Virus record (IMG/VR): IMGVR_UViG_3300020420_000008
Span: 1 to 64,000 of that record
From: a virus
Length of the DNA: 64,000 nucleotides
Direction: 5' to 3' (one strand)
The position numbers were made by a program, and so were the translations under genes. A model generated the notes under the pieces. It was not told where the DNA came from, ran no database searches, and saw only the letters and a list, made by a program, of their open reading frames with translations. Positions 49,089 through 57,929 of this stretch are shown here, piece by piece (the stretch's first letter is position 1; every line of letters begins with the position of its first letter).

Positions 49089-49465
49089 TACTTTCAATAA
49101 AAATAATTTTACTGTTAATCTTTCTCATTCCAAATTATGCCTTTGGACGTGAGGAACGTAAACAACCTGATAACATCATACAATGCTTTTCTTGTTTTTT
49201 CAAGAAGTTCAGCGACTGGACATGGGAACAAGAAAAAAGACTGGGTAAGAGAGAAGATCCTAAGTATATAACATGCAGACGATATAAAAGAAAAACAGCG
49301 AAGAATGGACAACAAGTTTGTATATACAAGGGTGCAAACAGTACATATACATTGGTAGTTGAGGGGCAATGTCCTAGCGAATACCGATGTAAATATGATC
49401 CTCATGGTTCTGAACCTAATATTGATAGTGTGGTTGACTCGTTAAACGATAAGTTTAAAAAATAG
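49043..49465 (+). CDS. Secreted protein with conserved Cys and Trp, unknown
   Basis: 140 aa from ATG 49043. Signal peptide (LILSIKIILLLIFLIPNYAFG), then IIQCFSCFFKKFSDWTWEQEKRL and YITCRRY with several Cys, a pattern I recall in T4-like cyanophages beside the endolysin. Overlaps the upstream gene by 46 bases. Confidence 0.7.
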   Translation: MVRFSNKLLIRRLSLILSIKIILLLIFLIPNYAFGREERKQPDNIIQCFSCFFKKFSDWTWEQEKRLGKREDPKYITCRRYKRKTAKNGQQVCIYKGANSTYTLVVEGQCPSEYRCKYDPHGSEPNIDSVVDSLNDKFKK

Positions 49466-49467
49466 AC

Positions 49468-49496
49468 TTGACAAATAAACAACAATCATATAGAGT
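49468..49496 (+). promoter_or_regulatory. Sigma70-like promoter with ATG at predicted +1
   Basis: TTGACA 49468-49473, 17-base spacer, TAGAGT 49491-49496. The ATG at 49503 lies exactly at the predicted +1, as for gp43 and the 6310 gene. The -10 hexamer is weak. Confidence 0.5.
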
Positions 49497-49502
49497 ATAA
49501 GA

Positions 49503-49928
49503 ATGATATTAGAAACAGCATTTTTGTGTCTAGCACTCAATACTTATCATGAGGCAAAAAATCAATCCATGGTAGGACAGATTGCAACGGCACAAGTAGT
49601 CATGAACCGTGTTGCAGATAAAAGATATCCTAACACAGTTTGTGAAGTAGTTAAACAAGGTCCAAAGTATAAAGGAAGCAATGTACCGGTTCGACACCGA
49701 TGCCAATTTAGCTGGTATTGTGACGGCAAAGATGACATGCCTAAAAATGAAAAAGCATGGAAAAAAGCACAAGACTATGCACATCTTGTTTTATATAATA
49801 GAATATACATAGATGTCACAGAGGGTGCTACACACTATCATGCAACATATGTAAAACCTGCATGGGCTAAAACAAAGACTAGAACAACAAGAATAGAAAA
49901 ACATATTTTCTATAGATGGGAAAAGTAA
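49503..49928 (+). CDS. Cell wall hydrolase (SleB-type), probable endolysin
   Basis: 141 aa. LALNTYHEAKNQSMVGQIATAQVVMNRV, CQFSWYCDG and GATHYHATYVKPAWAK are the motifs of the SleB/Hydrolase_2 family with the catalytic Glu in YHEA. No signal peptide, so release needs a holin. The only clear free murein hydrolase in the window besides the gp5 domain. Confidence 0.9.
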   Translation: MILETAFLCLALNTYHEAKNQSMVGQIATAQVVMNRVADKRYPNTVCEVVKQGPKYKGSNVPVRHRCQFSWYCDGKDDMPKNEKAWKKAQDYAHLVLYNRIYIDVTEGATHYHATYVKPAWAKTKTRTTRIEKHIFYRWEK

Positions 49929-50159
49929 ATGTCGCTTGAAATTATGAACGTGAGTAAGTTCTCTAAAATTATTGAAGAAGTTGTTATTGATAAAAGAATA
50001 CCTTACATGGATGCAATTGTTTGGTATTGTGAAAGAAATGAAATGGAAGTAGAAGTTGCCGCCAAGCTTTTGAATAGTATTATAAAAGCTAAGATTGAAG
50101 CGGAAGCAAGTGATTTAAATTTTCTATCAACACCGAAAGGTTCTAAACTACCTATATGA
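49929..50159 (+). CDS. 33: Late transcription co-activator gp33
   Basis: 76 aa. FSKIIEEVVIDKRIPYMDAIVWYCERNEMEVEVAAKLL and the ending FLSTPKGSKLPI match gp33 of T4-like marine phages. gp33 bridges the sliding clamp and host RNA polymerase to activate TATAAATA promoters. It starts at the base after the endolysin stop. Confidence 0.85.
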   Translation: MSLEIMNVSKFSKIIEEVVIDKRIPYMDAIVWYCERNEMEVEVAAKLLNSIIKAKIEAEASDLNFLSTPKGSKLPI

Positions 50160-50758
50160 ACGGACTTGAAGCATATGGCTCTTATCTAGCAGTACGTAAT
50201 CATTTCAAAACAGACTATGATTACTTTAAATATAATGGTAAGATAAAAGTAAATGAAGATAAGTTTCGCACTCGTAGAGATCATTATCAATTTGAGAAAA
50301 TGGCACGTATCTACGATAGAGAGAAGTTCGTTCAATATCTTGTTGCTAACTTTGTTAACGAAGAAGATTACATATTTGGCATGTCACAAGGACGTGCAAT
50401 GATGAATCACAAAAAATGGCAAAAGAATATAGAATCATTTAACTATCAATTTAAAGAAGATATACAGACTCTTAAAGATTATCACCCACAGTTTGATTCG
50501 TTGTTTATTGTAGGTGCAGATGGTGAAGTACACCCTTTTGCATTCAAACTTTATTTAAGAGAGAAGATAAACATAAATACTCTAGCAGTATTAAATAAAT
50601 TGATTAACTATAGTGGTGTTTGGAGTAGACAAGAAAACACTATGCTTAATGATTTCGTTTTTATACTAAAAAAATATACTCCATTCCTTTATAGTTACAT
50701 CAGTATAGACGAGACTAAATGTAAACAAACTATATTGGAGGTTTTCAATGAATCATGA
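50156..50758 (+). CDS. 59: Helicase loader gp59
   Basis: 200 aa; T4 gp59 is 217. N-terminal YGSYLAVRNHFKTDYDYFKYNGK and the helical C-terminal half fit the family. Loads gp41 on gp32-covered single-stranded DNA. ATGA overlap with gp33. Confidence 0.9.
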   Translation: MNGLEAYGSYLAVRNHFKTDYDYFKYNGKIKVNEDKFRTRRDHYQFEKMARIYDREKFVQYLVANFVNEEDYIFGMSQGRAMMNHKKWQKNIESFNYQFKEDIQTLKDYHPQFDSLFIVGADGEVHPFAFKLYLREKININTLAVLNKLINYSGVWSRQENTMLNDFVFILKKYTPFLYSYISIDETKCKQTILEVFNES

Positions 50759-50957
50759 AGTAGAAAAATATGTGGGCGAACTCAGAGAGTTACGTGAGCA
50801 AGTTGAGACAATGAAGCTACGAATTAAAAACTTAGAAAGTGAGTTGGAATGGAGAACTAAATATGGAGATTATATGTCACACCAAGCTAACATAAATGCT
50901 TCAGTACATAATTATAGTTATAATCGTCCTAAAGATAAATTTAAATTAGGTACTTGA
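50748..50957 (+). CDS. Coiled-coil protein between gp59 and gp32, unknown
   Basis: 69 aa with a GGAGG ribosome site, overlapping gp59 by 11 bases. Heptad-rich helix (LRELREQVETMKLRIKNLESEL) then a polar tail. Unknown; a replication accessory by location. Confidence 0.7.
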   Translation: MNHEVEKYVGELRELREQVETMKLRIKNLESELEWRTKYGDYMSHQANINASVHNYSYNRPKDKFKLGT

Positions 50958-50983
50958 CATATACTAGTTTGTTATGTTATATT
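50954..50983 (+). promoter_or_regulatory. Sigma70-like promoter of gp32
   Basis: TTGACA 50954-50959, 18-base spacer with TG extension, TATATT 50978-50983. A leader of about 55 bases with AGGAG before ATG 51047 follows, in contrast to the leaderless genes. Confidence 0.75.
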
Positions 50984-51046
50984 AGATACATTATATTATG
51001 ATTCGAGTGGACAAATTAAATACACATATATACAGGAGATACACTA

Positions 51047-51946
51047 ATGGCAACATCTTTCGCCTCACTTAAAAAATCTCGCTCAAGTTCTTTGAGCAAG
51101 TTAGTTACCGAAACAACAAAAATAAATGCACCGGCAGAAGGAAGTTCTGAAGACAATCGTTTTTGGAAACCATCTGTTGATAAAGCTGGTAACGGCTATG
51201 CAGTAATTCGTTTTTTACCAGAACCTAAAGGTGAAGACTTACCTTGGGTTCGTATATTTTCTCACGGCTTTCAAGGACCAGGTGGTAAATGGTATATCGA
51301 AAATTCACTTACAACTTTCAATGAGAAAGATCCAATAAGTGAATATAATAGTTCTTTGTGGAATAATGGTACCGATGCTGGTAAAGATCAAGCACGAAAG
51401 CAAAAGAGAAGACTCTCTTACATAGCGAATATCTATGTAGTAAAGGATCCTGCAAATCCAGAAAATGAAGGACAAGTGAAACTTTATAAGTTTGGAAAGA
51501 AAATATTCGACAAGCTTAATGAGAAAATGAATCCTGAATTTGAAGATGAAACTGCTACTAACCCATTTGATTTTTGGGAAGGTGCAGACTTAAAATTGAA
51601 AATTCGTAATGTTGAAGGCTATCGTAATTATGATAAGTCTGAATTTGCAGAGGTATCACCATTACTTGATGGTGATGATACTAAACTGGAAACAGTTTAC
51701 GACTCAATGTTTTCTCTTCAAGAGTTTCTTGACAGAAAGCATTTTAAAACTTACGCCGAGTTGCAAGCAAAACTTGACATGGTGTTAGGTTTAGCTGGTG
51801 CTACAGTTGTACCTTCAGTAGTTACTGCTCAAGAGAATGTGGTAGAAATGCCTGTTCAAAAAGAAGCATCAGCACCTAAGATTGAATCTTCAGATAGTGA
51901 TGATGAGAACTTATCGTTTTTTGAAAAACTAGCAGAAGAAGATTAA
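51047..51946 (+). CDS. 32: Single-stranded DNA-binding protein gp32
   Basis: 299 aa; T4 gp32 is 301. Basic, Ser-rich N-terminal B domain for cooperativity, central OB-fold core (FWKPSVDKAGNGYAVIRFLP), and acidic C-terminal tail (SSDSDDENLSFFEKLAEED) that binds partner proteins. The T4 zinc Cys are absent in the region after FSHGFQGPGGKWYIEN, as in other marine relatives. Own promoter and terminator make it a separate unit. Confidence 0.95.
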   Translation: MATSFASLKKSRSSSLSKLVTETTKINAPAEGSSEDNRFWKPSVDKAGNGYAVIRFLPEPKGEDLPWVRIFSHGFQGPGGKWYIENSLTTFNEKDPISEYNSSLWNNGTDAGKDQARKQKRRLSYIANIYVVKDPANPENEGQVKLYKFGKKIFDKLNEKMNPEFEDETATNPFDFWEGADLKLKIRNVEGYRNYDKSEFAEVSPLLDGDDTKLETVYDSMFSLQEFLDRKHFKTYAELQAKLDMVLGLAGATVVPSVVTAQENVVEMPVQKEASAPKIESSDSDDENLSFFEKLAEED

Positions 51947-51970
51947 TCTTTCTTTTACTCTCTTACACTA

Positions 51971-51996
51971 GGGCGTCTTATGGCGCCCTTTTTTTT
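51971..51996 (+). terminator. Intrinsic terminator after gp32
   Basis: GGGCGTC 51971-51977 pairs with GGCGCCC 51982-51988 (one T-G), loop TTAT, followed by eight T. Lies between convergent genes; there is no T-run for the opposite strand. Confidence 0.92.
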
Positions 51997-53848
51997 AGGT
52001 ATTATAAGGATAATTTTGAAAATTAGATGCTACTTTAGGACCTGTTTGAAAAGATTGATTGCTTATAGAGACAGTGTTAGAGGGTCCAACAGTTGTAGAG
52101 TTGTCAGTTAGTCTAGCACCACCAAAGCCATCACCAGAAAAATTAGCTAAAGCACTTAGCATATCAGCACTACCATTACCTGAAGGAGTACCAGTAGCAG
52201 TTTCGAAGTCAATAGTTCCTGATCTTAACTTAGCTAGAAGAGCTTCATTTTCTTTTTCAAGTTTTAATAATTTTTGTTCGTTACGTTCTTGATTACCTTG
52301 GGCTCTTTTAGTTGAATTTTCTAACATTACGATTTGATTCATTAATGCTTTTACCTGAGCCTTTTCTCCAATAAATGCTCCGGATAAGTCATCTAACTCT
52401 CTACCTGCCAATTTCTTTTCAATCTCTTCCTTTATTTTAGCAATTCTTTCAGCATTAGCTTTTTCCTGTTCTGCATTTTTAAGTTGTAGTTCAGCTAATC
52501 TATCTTTTTCTTTTCTATTCTTCTCAATATCTTCTTCTATCTTTTCATTCTCATCTTTAAACAATCTACCAACTACAGGTATACTTCTTATAAAATTCAT
52601 GAAAGCGTTACTTATAGCTTTAAATAGTTTCATTATAGGATCAACAATAACTTTTGCCGCCCCTGCAAAATCGCCTGACAACAGTTTCTTTCCTGCTTCA
52701 AGTAGTTTTTCGATAACTTGCATTGGGAATGTTAGTATAGAAAATAAAGCATCTTCAAAACTAACATTTTCTTTTATCCACTTAGAGGCACTTTCAAAAC
52801 CTAATAACTCCATAACTTTAGCTGGTAGTTTCACAAGTAACAAATCAAGTGGTGCACCTATAAAATCTGCTAAAAATTTGGCGGCACCTGCATTGAGTTT
52901 TTGAAATATATTGCCTTCAGTTTTCATGAACTCCATAACACCTTCACCGAAAGAAAATATAATCCCGATAGGTTTAAATATTCTACCTACCATTTTCAGA
53001 AATGCACCAACAGTACCACCTATTGCTCCTAAAAATTTACCACCTGCTCCTTCACCTGACATGAAGTTTTTGATACCAGTGAAGATATCTTTGAAAGGTT
53101 TAAATATTGTTTTAGCTGACTCTGATATAAATGTGAACGCACCACCACCAACTTTCTTAATAGATTCTATAACAGTAGCTACTCTGCCTTGAGGATCTAA
53201 TAAAGGTGCCAGTGCTTGAGGTCCGCCTCGTAAAGCACCAAATAATGCGTTAGTTATACCTTGTCTTATAGCACTTATTCTTTCTGTTATTGTCATTATG
53301 AGAGGTTTCTGTGTTACAAAGATACCTTTAACTTTGTCAACTGTTAGTCTCTCTTTCGTACCAAATAGATTGAAGCGTATAGCCTCTCTAATCGCCTTAA
53401 CATTATCAGGTATAGTTTTAGAAAATACACGCAACTCACCTAGTCTTCTTATAGCTCCCATTTCCCAACCTCTGAGTCCTACAAAAGCACCAGCTATTGC
53501 TGTTACACCTGCAAGAAATGCACCTATGCCAAAAGGATCAAGTTCTACTTGTTCAGCTTGCTCTTTTTTGTCCATTTCCATTTGAGCATTAAGCTTACGC
53601 TTCATCTCAAGTCTGTCTTCTGCTTCCATCTGAGCATCTCTGGCTCTCATTTCTTCAGCCATTGCTAATAGATATACTATATCTTTTAGATGTGTATTAT
53701 TTTCTGATAGAAGACTATTTCGAAAAGCACCATCAAGTGCTATCTTACCTTGGGCGGCTAAGGTAAGTTGTGATCTTTCTTCCATCTTAGCTTGGGCGGC
53801 TCTATTGGTAGATTGATTGAGTCTGGGTAGAGGACCTTGTTCAGCCAT
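51995..53848 (-). CDS. 29: Tail tape-measure/gp29-like protein
   Basis: 617 aa, near T4 gp29 (590). Hydrophobic Gly/Ala-rich helices in the centre (AFLAGVTAIAGAFVGL, GKFLGAIGGTVGAFLKMVG) are flanked by charged coiled coil around 425-540, and the C-terminus is Ser/Asn/Gly-rich. This is typical of tail-length-determining proteins. Position at the end of the gp26/gp51-like cluster matches T4 order. The sequence itself is too diverged to be sure it is gp29. Confidence 0.65.
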   Translation of the reverse strand: MAEQGPLPRLNQSTNRAAQAKMEERSQLTLAAQGKIALDGAFRNSLLSENNTHLKDIVYLLAMAEEMRARDAQMEAEDRLEMKRKLNAQMEMDKKEQAEQVELDPFGIGAFLAGVTAIAGAFVGLRGWEMGAIRRLGELRVFSKTIPDNVKAIREAIRFNLFGTKERLTVDKVKGIFVTQKPLIMTITERISAIRQGITNALFGALRGGPQALAPLLDPQGRVATVIESIKKVGGGAFTFISESAKTIFKPFKDIFTGIKNFMSGEGAGGKFLGAIGGTVGAFLKMVGRIFKPIGIIFSFGEGVMEFMKTEGNIFQKLNAGAAKFLADFIGAPLDLLLVKLPAKVMELLGFESASKWIKENVSFEDALFSILTFPMQVIEKLLEAGKKLLSGDFAGAAKVIVDPIMKLFKAISNAFMNFIRSIPVVGRLFKDENEKIEEDIEKNRKEKDRLAELQLKNAEQEKANAERIAKIKEEIEKKLAGRELDDLSGAFIGEKAQVKALMNQIVMLENSTKRAQGNQERNEQKLLKLEKENEALLAKLRSGTIDFETATGTPSGNGSADMLSALANFSGDGFGGARLTDNSTTVGPSNTVSISNQSFQTGPKVASNFQNYPYNT

Positions 53849-54177
53849 TATTTTTTCATTCCTGATTTATCAAAGGCGGCAAATCCCATAAAAGCACCTA
53901 CGATACCTGCCTGTGCTAAGTAAAAGAGATTTGATATGTCTGTGAGTAATTTAATTCTTTCATCTGGTACAAATGGTGTAAACATTATAATTGTGAATAA
54001 TAACATAGATACTAGAGCAGTCCATGCCATATTTCTCTGATGCATTTGTTTTCTGTTTAATCTCTTCACTTCTTCAGTTTGTTGCCAGTTATCTATTTCA
54101 GCATCAGATACTACTCCGTCAGAGTTTGTATCCATGTCAGCATACTTAGACTGTGGTTCTAACTTCTTTGCTGTCAT
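53848..54177 (-). CDS. EF-hand membrane protein, unknown
   Basis: 109 aa. A single EF-hand loop (DTNSDGVVSDAE at about 16-27) is followed by two membrane segments (WTALVSMLLFTIIMF and YLAQAGIVGAFMGFAAF). Similar proteins occur in baseplate clusters of marine T4-like phages from memory. Could sense Ca2+ at infection or act in the membrane; unproven. Confidence 0.7.
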   Translation of the reverse strand: MTAKKLEPQSKYADMDTNSDGVVSDAEIDNWQQTEEVKRLNRKQMHQRNMAWTALVSMLLFTIIMFTPFVPDERIKLLTDISNLFYLAQAGIVGAFMGFAAFDKSGMKK

Positions 54178-54401
54178 TTTTGTTTCCTTCTTTCCTCTTC
54201 TTCTTCTAAGTGTTGTTTCAATAATGTCACATAGATATCACGTTCAAAAGGTATCATATTCTCCAGTTCGGACAAGGAGTATTTATGATGATGCATAAGT
54301 GAAAAGTTGAGTTGATAGTAATTACTTAGCGAATTATGTACCAACCCTAAGTAAAAAAACTTTGTAAGCCCTCCAGCAATATAGTTTCTTTCTCTCCACA
54401 C
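54174..54401 (-). CDS. gp51-like baseplate hub assembly protein
   Basis: 75 aa overlapping gp26 by 55 bases and the next gene by 4. NFSLMHHHKYSLSELENMIPFERDIYVTLL resembles the small protein that follows gp26 in T4-like phages, corresponding by position to gp51, the hub assembly catalyst. The N-terminal 30 residues overlap gp26 and an internal start is possible. Confidence 0.55.
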   Translation of the reverse strand: MWRERNYIAGGLTKFFYLGLVHNSLSNYYQLNFSLMHHHKYSLSELENMIPFERDIYVTLLKQHLEEEEERRKQK

Positions 54402-55045
54402 GCATTACATGTCCATTCTACAGTATGACTTAACTTAGGCATGTTGTTCATAAATTCTGTTATCAATGTAAATTGCTTCTGATTTAGTTGTTCCAACCAT
54501 TCAGCAATCTCGTCTACAGAATAATCATTATAAACAGTTTCCTTATCATAGATAAAATCTACCATGTGTGCTATACTATGAAATATATTCACACCTTCTT
54601 GCACTTGTAATTTATTTAAATCGCCAGCACGAGGATATTTCATCTTTATACCTATAGTATCAGTAAGCATAATCTTACCATCAGATATCTCACCTTGTAC
54701 TTTTATATCGTCTAGATTTATTGAAAGCGTTACTGATTCTTTACAGGAACTTTCTTTATGTCTTAATATAACTTCTACAGTTTCACCAACAGATTTGCCT
54801 CTGAGTTGTAAAAATAGATACTCTACATCGAAAGTTGGTAAGTCACCTACATTTACATTAGGTGTTAGTATACAATCATTCAATACCTTTATTGTGGCAT
54901 TTTGAATTTCTACTGCATCTTGTCCTTCTAAAGCCATGTATAGAATTTTTTCTTCTCTGACTAGAAAAGGACGAAACTTAATTTTTTGTTTTGTTGAAGG
55001 TATCTCCGTGATAAACTCTGGAGACGAGAGTGCTGGTAAAGCCAT
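54347..55045 (-). CDS. 26: Baseplate hub subunit gp26
   Basis: 232 aa; T4 gp26 is 208. Starts MALPALSSPEFITEIPSTKQKIKFRPFLVREEKIL, the family N-terminus. A CNAC pair near the C-terminus may bind zinc with further ligands. Required for central hub assembly. Confidence 0.85.
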   Translation of the reverse strand: MALPALSSPEFITEIPSTKQKIKFRPFLVREEKILYMALEGQDAVEIQNATIKVLNDCILTPNVNVGDLPTFDVEYLFLQLRGKSVGETVEVILRHKESSCKESVTLSINLDDIKVQGEISDGKIMLTDTIGIKMKYPRAGDLNKLQVQEGVNIFHSIAHMVDFIYDKETVYNDYSVDEIAEWLEQLNQKQFTLITEFMNNMPKLSHTVEWTCNACGEKETILLEGLQSFFT

Positions 55046-55058
55046 AATAACTCCTCAA

Positions 55059-55805
55059 TTATAATTTTCTTATCAATCCAAATGGTGTCTGTAATGCACC
55101 TGTTAATCCTGTTGAGCCAACAGATATGTTTCCTATTCCTGGTAGTGAGCCTGCTAATCCAAAGCCGTTTTCACCAAAAGAGAATCCAAAAGAAGCGCCG
55201 AGTCCTGGTTGGTTTGAATCGCCATACACTACTTTGTAATCTCTATATGCAAAAGCAACAGCTAACTTTGCAAACTCGTTTGCGTTCCAATTCATTTGTA
55301 TAGCACCAACTGTTACAGGGTATGCTTCTTGTAATGTATGAACAGACATCACATCACCTGCTGAATTGAACTGTCTAATTGTAACATTACCCACATAATC
55401 ATTATAGTAACTAACATTATGTGATCCTCTGCTAGAACCAAAAGCACCATGATTAATTATCTTGTCATGCCATGCATCAAAATATTTCTTTTCTTGTAAG
55501 TCTTCACTTAATAAAAACTGACAAGCAATATCGGTATATATGGCGCCATAAGGAACTTTTCTTAGAGGTCCATATATTCTATATTCTGTTGTAGATATTG
55601 CTCTTCCTGGAATATCAACAGTATCACAACGTAACATTAGATTTTGTTCTGCACCTGTGCTAACTGGTCCAGTTATCTGTACTTCAAAATGTGAAGCATG
55701 TGCAACACCAGTTTTATTTAATGTAGCTGTAAAATTTTGTACGTTAAATGGCACGCCTGCTTTCTCCCCATACTTTACTCTTACTTGCTTTCTCAAACCT
55801 TTCAA
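55059..55805 (-). CDS. 54: Baseplate tail tube initiator gp54
   Basis: 248 aa, shorter than T4 gp54 (320). It has the tail-tube-like beta-barrel core: LMLRCDTVDIPGRAISTTEYRIYGP, CQFLLSEDLQEKKYFDAWHD, and LQEAYPVTVGAIQMNW, shared with gp19-type tube proteins. The C-terminal third is Gly-rich. Starts the tube on the baseplate. A tube protein gp19 is the main alternative, but the neighbours favour gp54. Confidence 0.75.
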   Translation of the reverse strand: MKGLRKQVRVKYGEKAGVPFNVQNFTATLNKTGVAHASHFEVQITGPVSTGAEQNLMLRCDTVDIPGRAISTTEYRIYGPLRKVPYGAIYTDIACQFLLSEDLQEKKYFDAWHDKIINHGAFGSSRGSHNVSYYNDYVGNVTIRQFNSAGDVMSVHTLQEAYPVTVGAIQMNWNANEFAKLAVAFAYRDYKVVYGDSNQPGLGASFGFSFGENGFGLAGSLPGIGNISVGSTGLTGALQTPFGLIRKL

Positions 55806-56358
55806 CAGGTAAGAATAATGCTATATCCCATTCTGAAGCGTTTATCTTAATAAATCTAGAACGAACATGTTTAGTTAAGTATTTTTTATATGTTGGTTTA
55901 AACTCTTTATATTTAGCCGCCGAGCGTAATAATCCATATGATAAGCCTAGTCTGGTAGACGCATCATATCGTTTGTTAGTTGCTGTTGTATATAATGCGT
56001 CCATAAGTCTAGCACGTAAGACATGTGGTAAATAATGTAAGTTCAGTCCTTCAAACCCTCCTGGAGAGTTCTGCACTTTGAATATCAAAGGAAATCTATC
56101 GTAGTAAGGCAATGTTGATTTATTTTTAGGATCATAGTTGAAGAAAAACATTTCGCCTATACTAGTACGATTTTTAAATCTATCGTAGTCTCTGAGTCCT
56201 ACATTTTTATTGAAGTCAGTTAAATCACCAGATTTTAGTTTGTTTGCACCTGAGGTTTTAGCTTGCTGTCTAAACCAATCTCTAGAGCGTTGTGTACGTC
56301 CTGGTAGTTCACCTCTGCGAACACCTCTCAGTAGTATATCGTCAAAAACTGTTGCCAT
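55744..56358 (-). CDS. 2: DNA end protector gp2
   Basis: 204 aa; T4 gp2 is 274. IGEMFFFNYDPKNKSTLPYYDRFPLIF, LNLHYLPHVLRARLMDAL and HVRSRFIKI are the conserved blocks. It directly follows gp4 on the minus strand, as gene 2 follows gene 4 in T4. Binds the packaged genome's ends at the head vertex and protects injected DNA from RecBCD. Overlaps both neighbours. Confidence 0.75.
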   Translation of the reverse strand: MATVFDDILLRGVRRGELPGRTQRSRDWFRQQAKTSGANKLKSGDLTDFNKNVGLRDYDRFKNRTSIGEMFFFNYDPKNKSTLPYYDRFPLIFKVQNSPGGFEGLNLHYLPHVLRARLMDALYTTATNKRYDASTRLGLSYGLLRSAAKYKEFKPTYKKYLTKHVRSRFIKINASEWDIALFLPVERFEKASKSKVWGESRRAI

Positions 56359-56791
56359 TCTTGAATAGTTCTTTTTCTGTGAGTATCATAAACTTCCAGT
56401 TTCTGTCTTTACAATACTCTATTGCGTAATTCCACTTACTCTTATTTATACTCCATGTCTTTACCTCGTATAAATACTTCTTAGTTAGATTTTTTTGTGG
56501 AGTAGGTTCTTTGGTTTCTTTGTAAGGCTTTACTTCAACGACAATCGTTTCTTTTTGATTATGTTTATTGTTTACTTGAATAACGAAGTCGGGATAGTAT
56601 CTGTGCCAACGTCCATCAAGTGCAGATTTGTAAGGTATGATTAACTCTTCAGAAGCCCATTTAAGAACATTGGGATTTTGATCAAAGTAAACCATACAGT
56701 TTCTTTCCCACAAAGAACGATAAATAATATTTGTAGGATCACCTTTGTACTTTTTAGGAAACTTGGGATAGAACTTACCTTTATAACTCAT
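56342..56791 (-). CDS. 4: Head completion protein gp4
   Basis: 149 aa from the ATG at 56791-56789; T4 gp4 is 150. GDPTNIIYRSLWERNCMVYFDQNP, WASEELIIPY, YPDFVIQV and IVVEVKP form the family core, which resembles a PD-(D/E)XK nuclease fold (D...EVK). Adds to the DNA-filled head before tail joining. Its start lies 13 bases from the divergent gp48 start. Confidence 0.88.
   Translation of the reverse strand: MSYKGKFYPKFPKKYKGDPTNIIYRSLWERNCMVYFDQNPNVLKWASEELIIPYKSALDGRWHRYYPDFVIQVNNKHNQKETIVVEVKPYKETKEPTPQKNLTKKYLYEVKTWSINKSKWNYAIEYCKDRNWKFMILTEKELFKNGNSF
56443..56450 (-). promoter_or_regulatory. Possible minus-strand late promoter box
   Basis: TATTTATA on the plus strand reads TATAAATA on the minus strand, 85 bases upstream of the gp2 start and inside gp4. 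The plus strand has another TATAAATA at 56469-56476, far upstream of gp48. In this AT-rich DNA chance matches inside genes occur, so both are tentative. Confidence 0.35.
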
Positions 56792-56804
56792 AGGGATATG
56801 TATA

Positions 56805-57929
56805 ATGGCTATAACAATAGGTAACGGCAACGTCAATCTGAACACAGACTTCAAAGCTATTACAGATATACAAGGTAAACTAGCAAAAACAGGCATACAA
56901 TTTGATGGTAGTAATGTAAGAATATCTGCAAGAGAGATGTTCATGAAGAAAGTTACTAACAGATTACCAAAAGGACATATTGCAGGATTGATGCCAAAAA
57001 GTATGAACACTGCAAGCTTGGTATATCCTGCTGATATTGATGATGAGCATTATATGAAAATAGATGCTGTAAAAAGAAGTAAACAAACAATCAAAGAGCC
57101 TAAAGGTAAAAAAGAAATATTATCTTCTATCGTATTACCTATACCAGGAAATCTACAAGTACAATATCAAGCAGACTATGAAAACAAATCATTAGGTATT
57201 ATAGGCGGCGCTTCTGCCGGTAGACTAGGTGCTGGAAGTCAAGGAGCAGGTGCTGTATCAGATATTGCTGGTAGAATTGTAAACAAATTCAATACATTAG
57301 GTGTAGATGATCAAAGTTTAACAGAAATAGGGGCGGCAGGAGTTGTAACAGGTGCTACTGCATTGAGTGGTAAAGTTGGTGGTGCATTAGGAGCATTTAT
57401 CATAGGTGCTGGAGGAATATCAGCCGTGACAACAGGCACACTTTTACAAGAAGGTGTTGCAATTAATCCTCATTTAGCAGTCGTATTTAGAGGTATAAAC
57501 TTCAGAGATCATTCATTTACATATAAGTTTGTTGCGAGAGATCAAACCGAGAGTAATACAATAAAAAATATTATAGAATCTTTTAGATTTCATATGTTAC
57601 CATCAAATGCAATAGGTGGTTCTGGCACTACGGCAGGTTTAGCTTTTGATTATCCTGATGAATTTGAAATAGCTTTTAGTGATAAGATAAGATCAAACTT
57701 ATATGAGATAGGCACTTGTGTATTAAAGAATATGCAAGTAACTTATAATGGTGAGAACTTACCTATATTCTTTGAAAACACAGGCGCACCAGTTTCTATT
57801 CAAATAACATTATCATTTCAAGAAGTCAAGCTTCAAACTAGAGATGGTTTTACCGAATACTCACAAAATCAAACAGGTGCTGTTAGTGATATTCGTCCAT
57901 CTGCAACTAGAGGAGAAGGAGCTAGTTAA
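56805..57929 (+). CDS. 48: Baseplate tail tube cap gp48
   Basis: 374 aa; T4 gp48 is 364. TASLVYPADIDDEHYMKIDAV near the N-terminus, a Gly/Ala-rich hydrophobic middle (about 150-210), then NPHLAVVFRGINFRDHSFTYKFVARDQTES and FDYPDEFEIAF are the family blocks. Caps the baseplate and starts the tube with gp54. First gene of the plus-strand baseplate operon. Confidence 0.9.
   Translation: MAITIGNGNVNLNTDFKAITDIQGKLAKTGIQFDGSNVRISAREMFMKKVTNRLPKGHIAGLMPKSMNTASLVYPADIDDEHYMKIDAVKRSKQTIKEPKGKKEILSSIVLPIPGNLQVQYQADYENKSLGIIGGASAGRLGAGSQGAGAVSDIAGRIVNKFNTLGVDDQSLTEIGAAGVVTGATALSGKVGGALGAFIIGAGGISAVTTGTLLQEGVAINPHLAVVFRGINFRDHSFTYKFVARDQTESNTIKNIIESFRFHMLPSNAIGGSGTTAGLAFDYPDEFEIAFSDKIRSNLYEIGTCVLKNMQVTYNGENLPIFFENTGAPVSIQITLSFQEVKLQTRDGFTEYSQNQTGAVSDIRPSATRGEGAS

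Noticed and set aside
52059-53585. Several plus-strand ORFs opposite the gp29-like gene
   Set aside because: They mirror the minus-strand reading frame, have no ribosome sites and look compositionally like antisense shadows.
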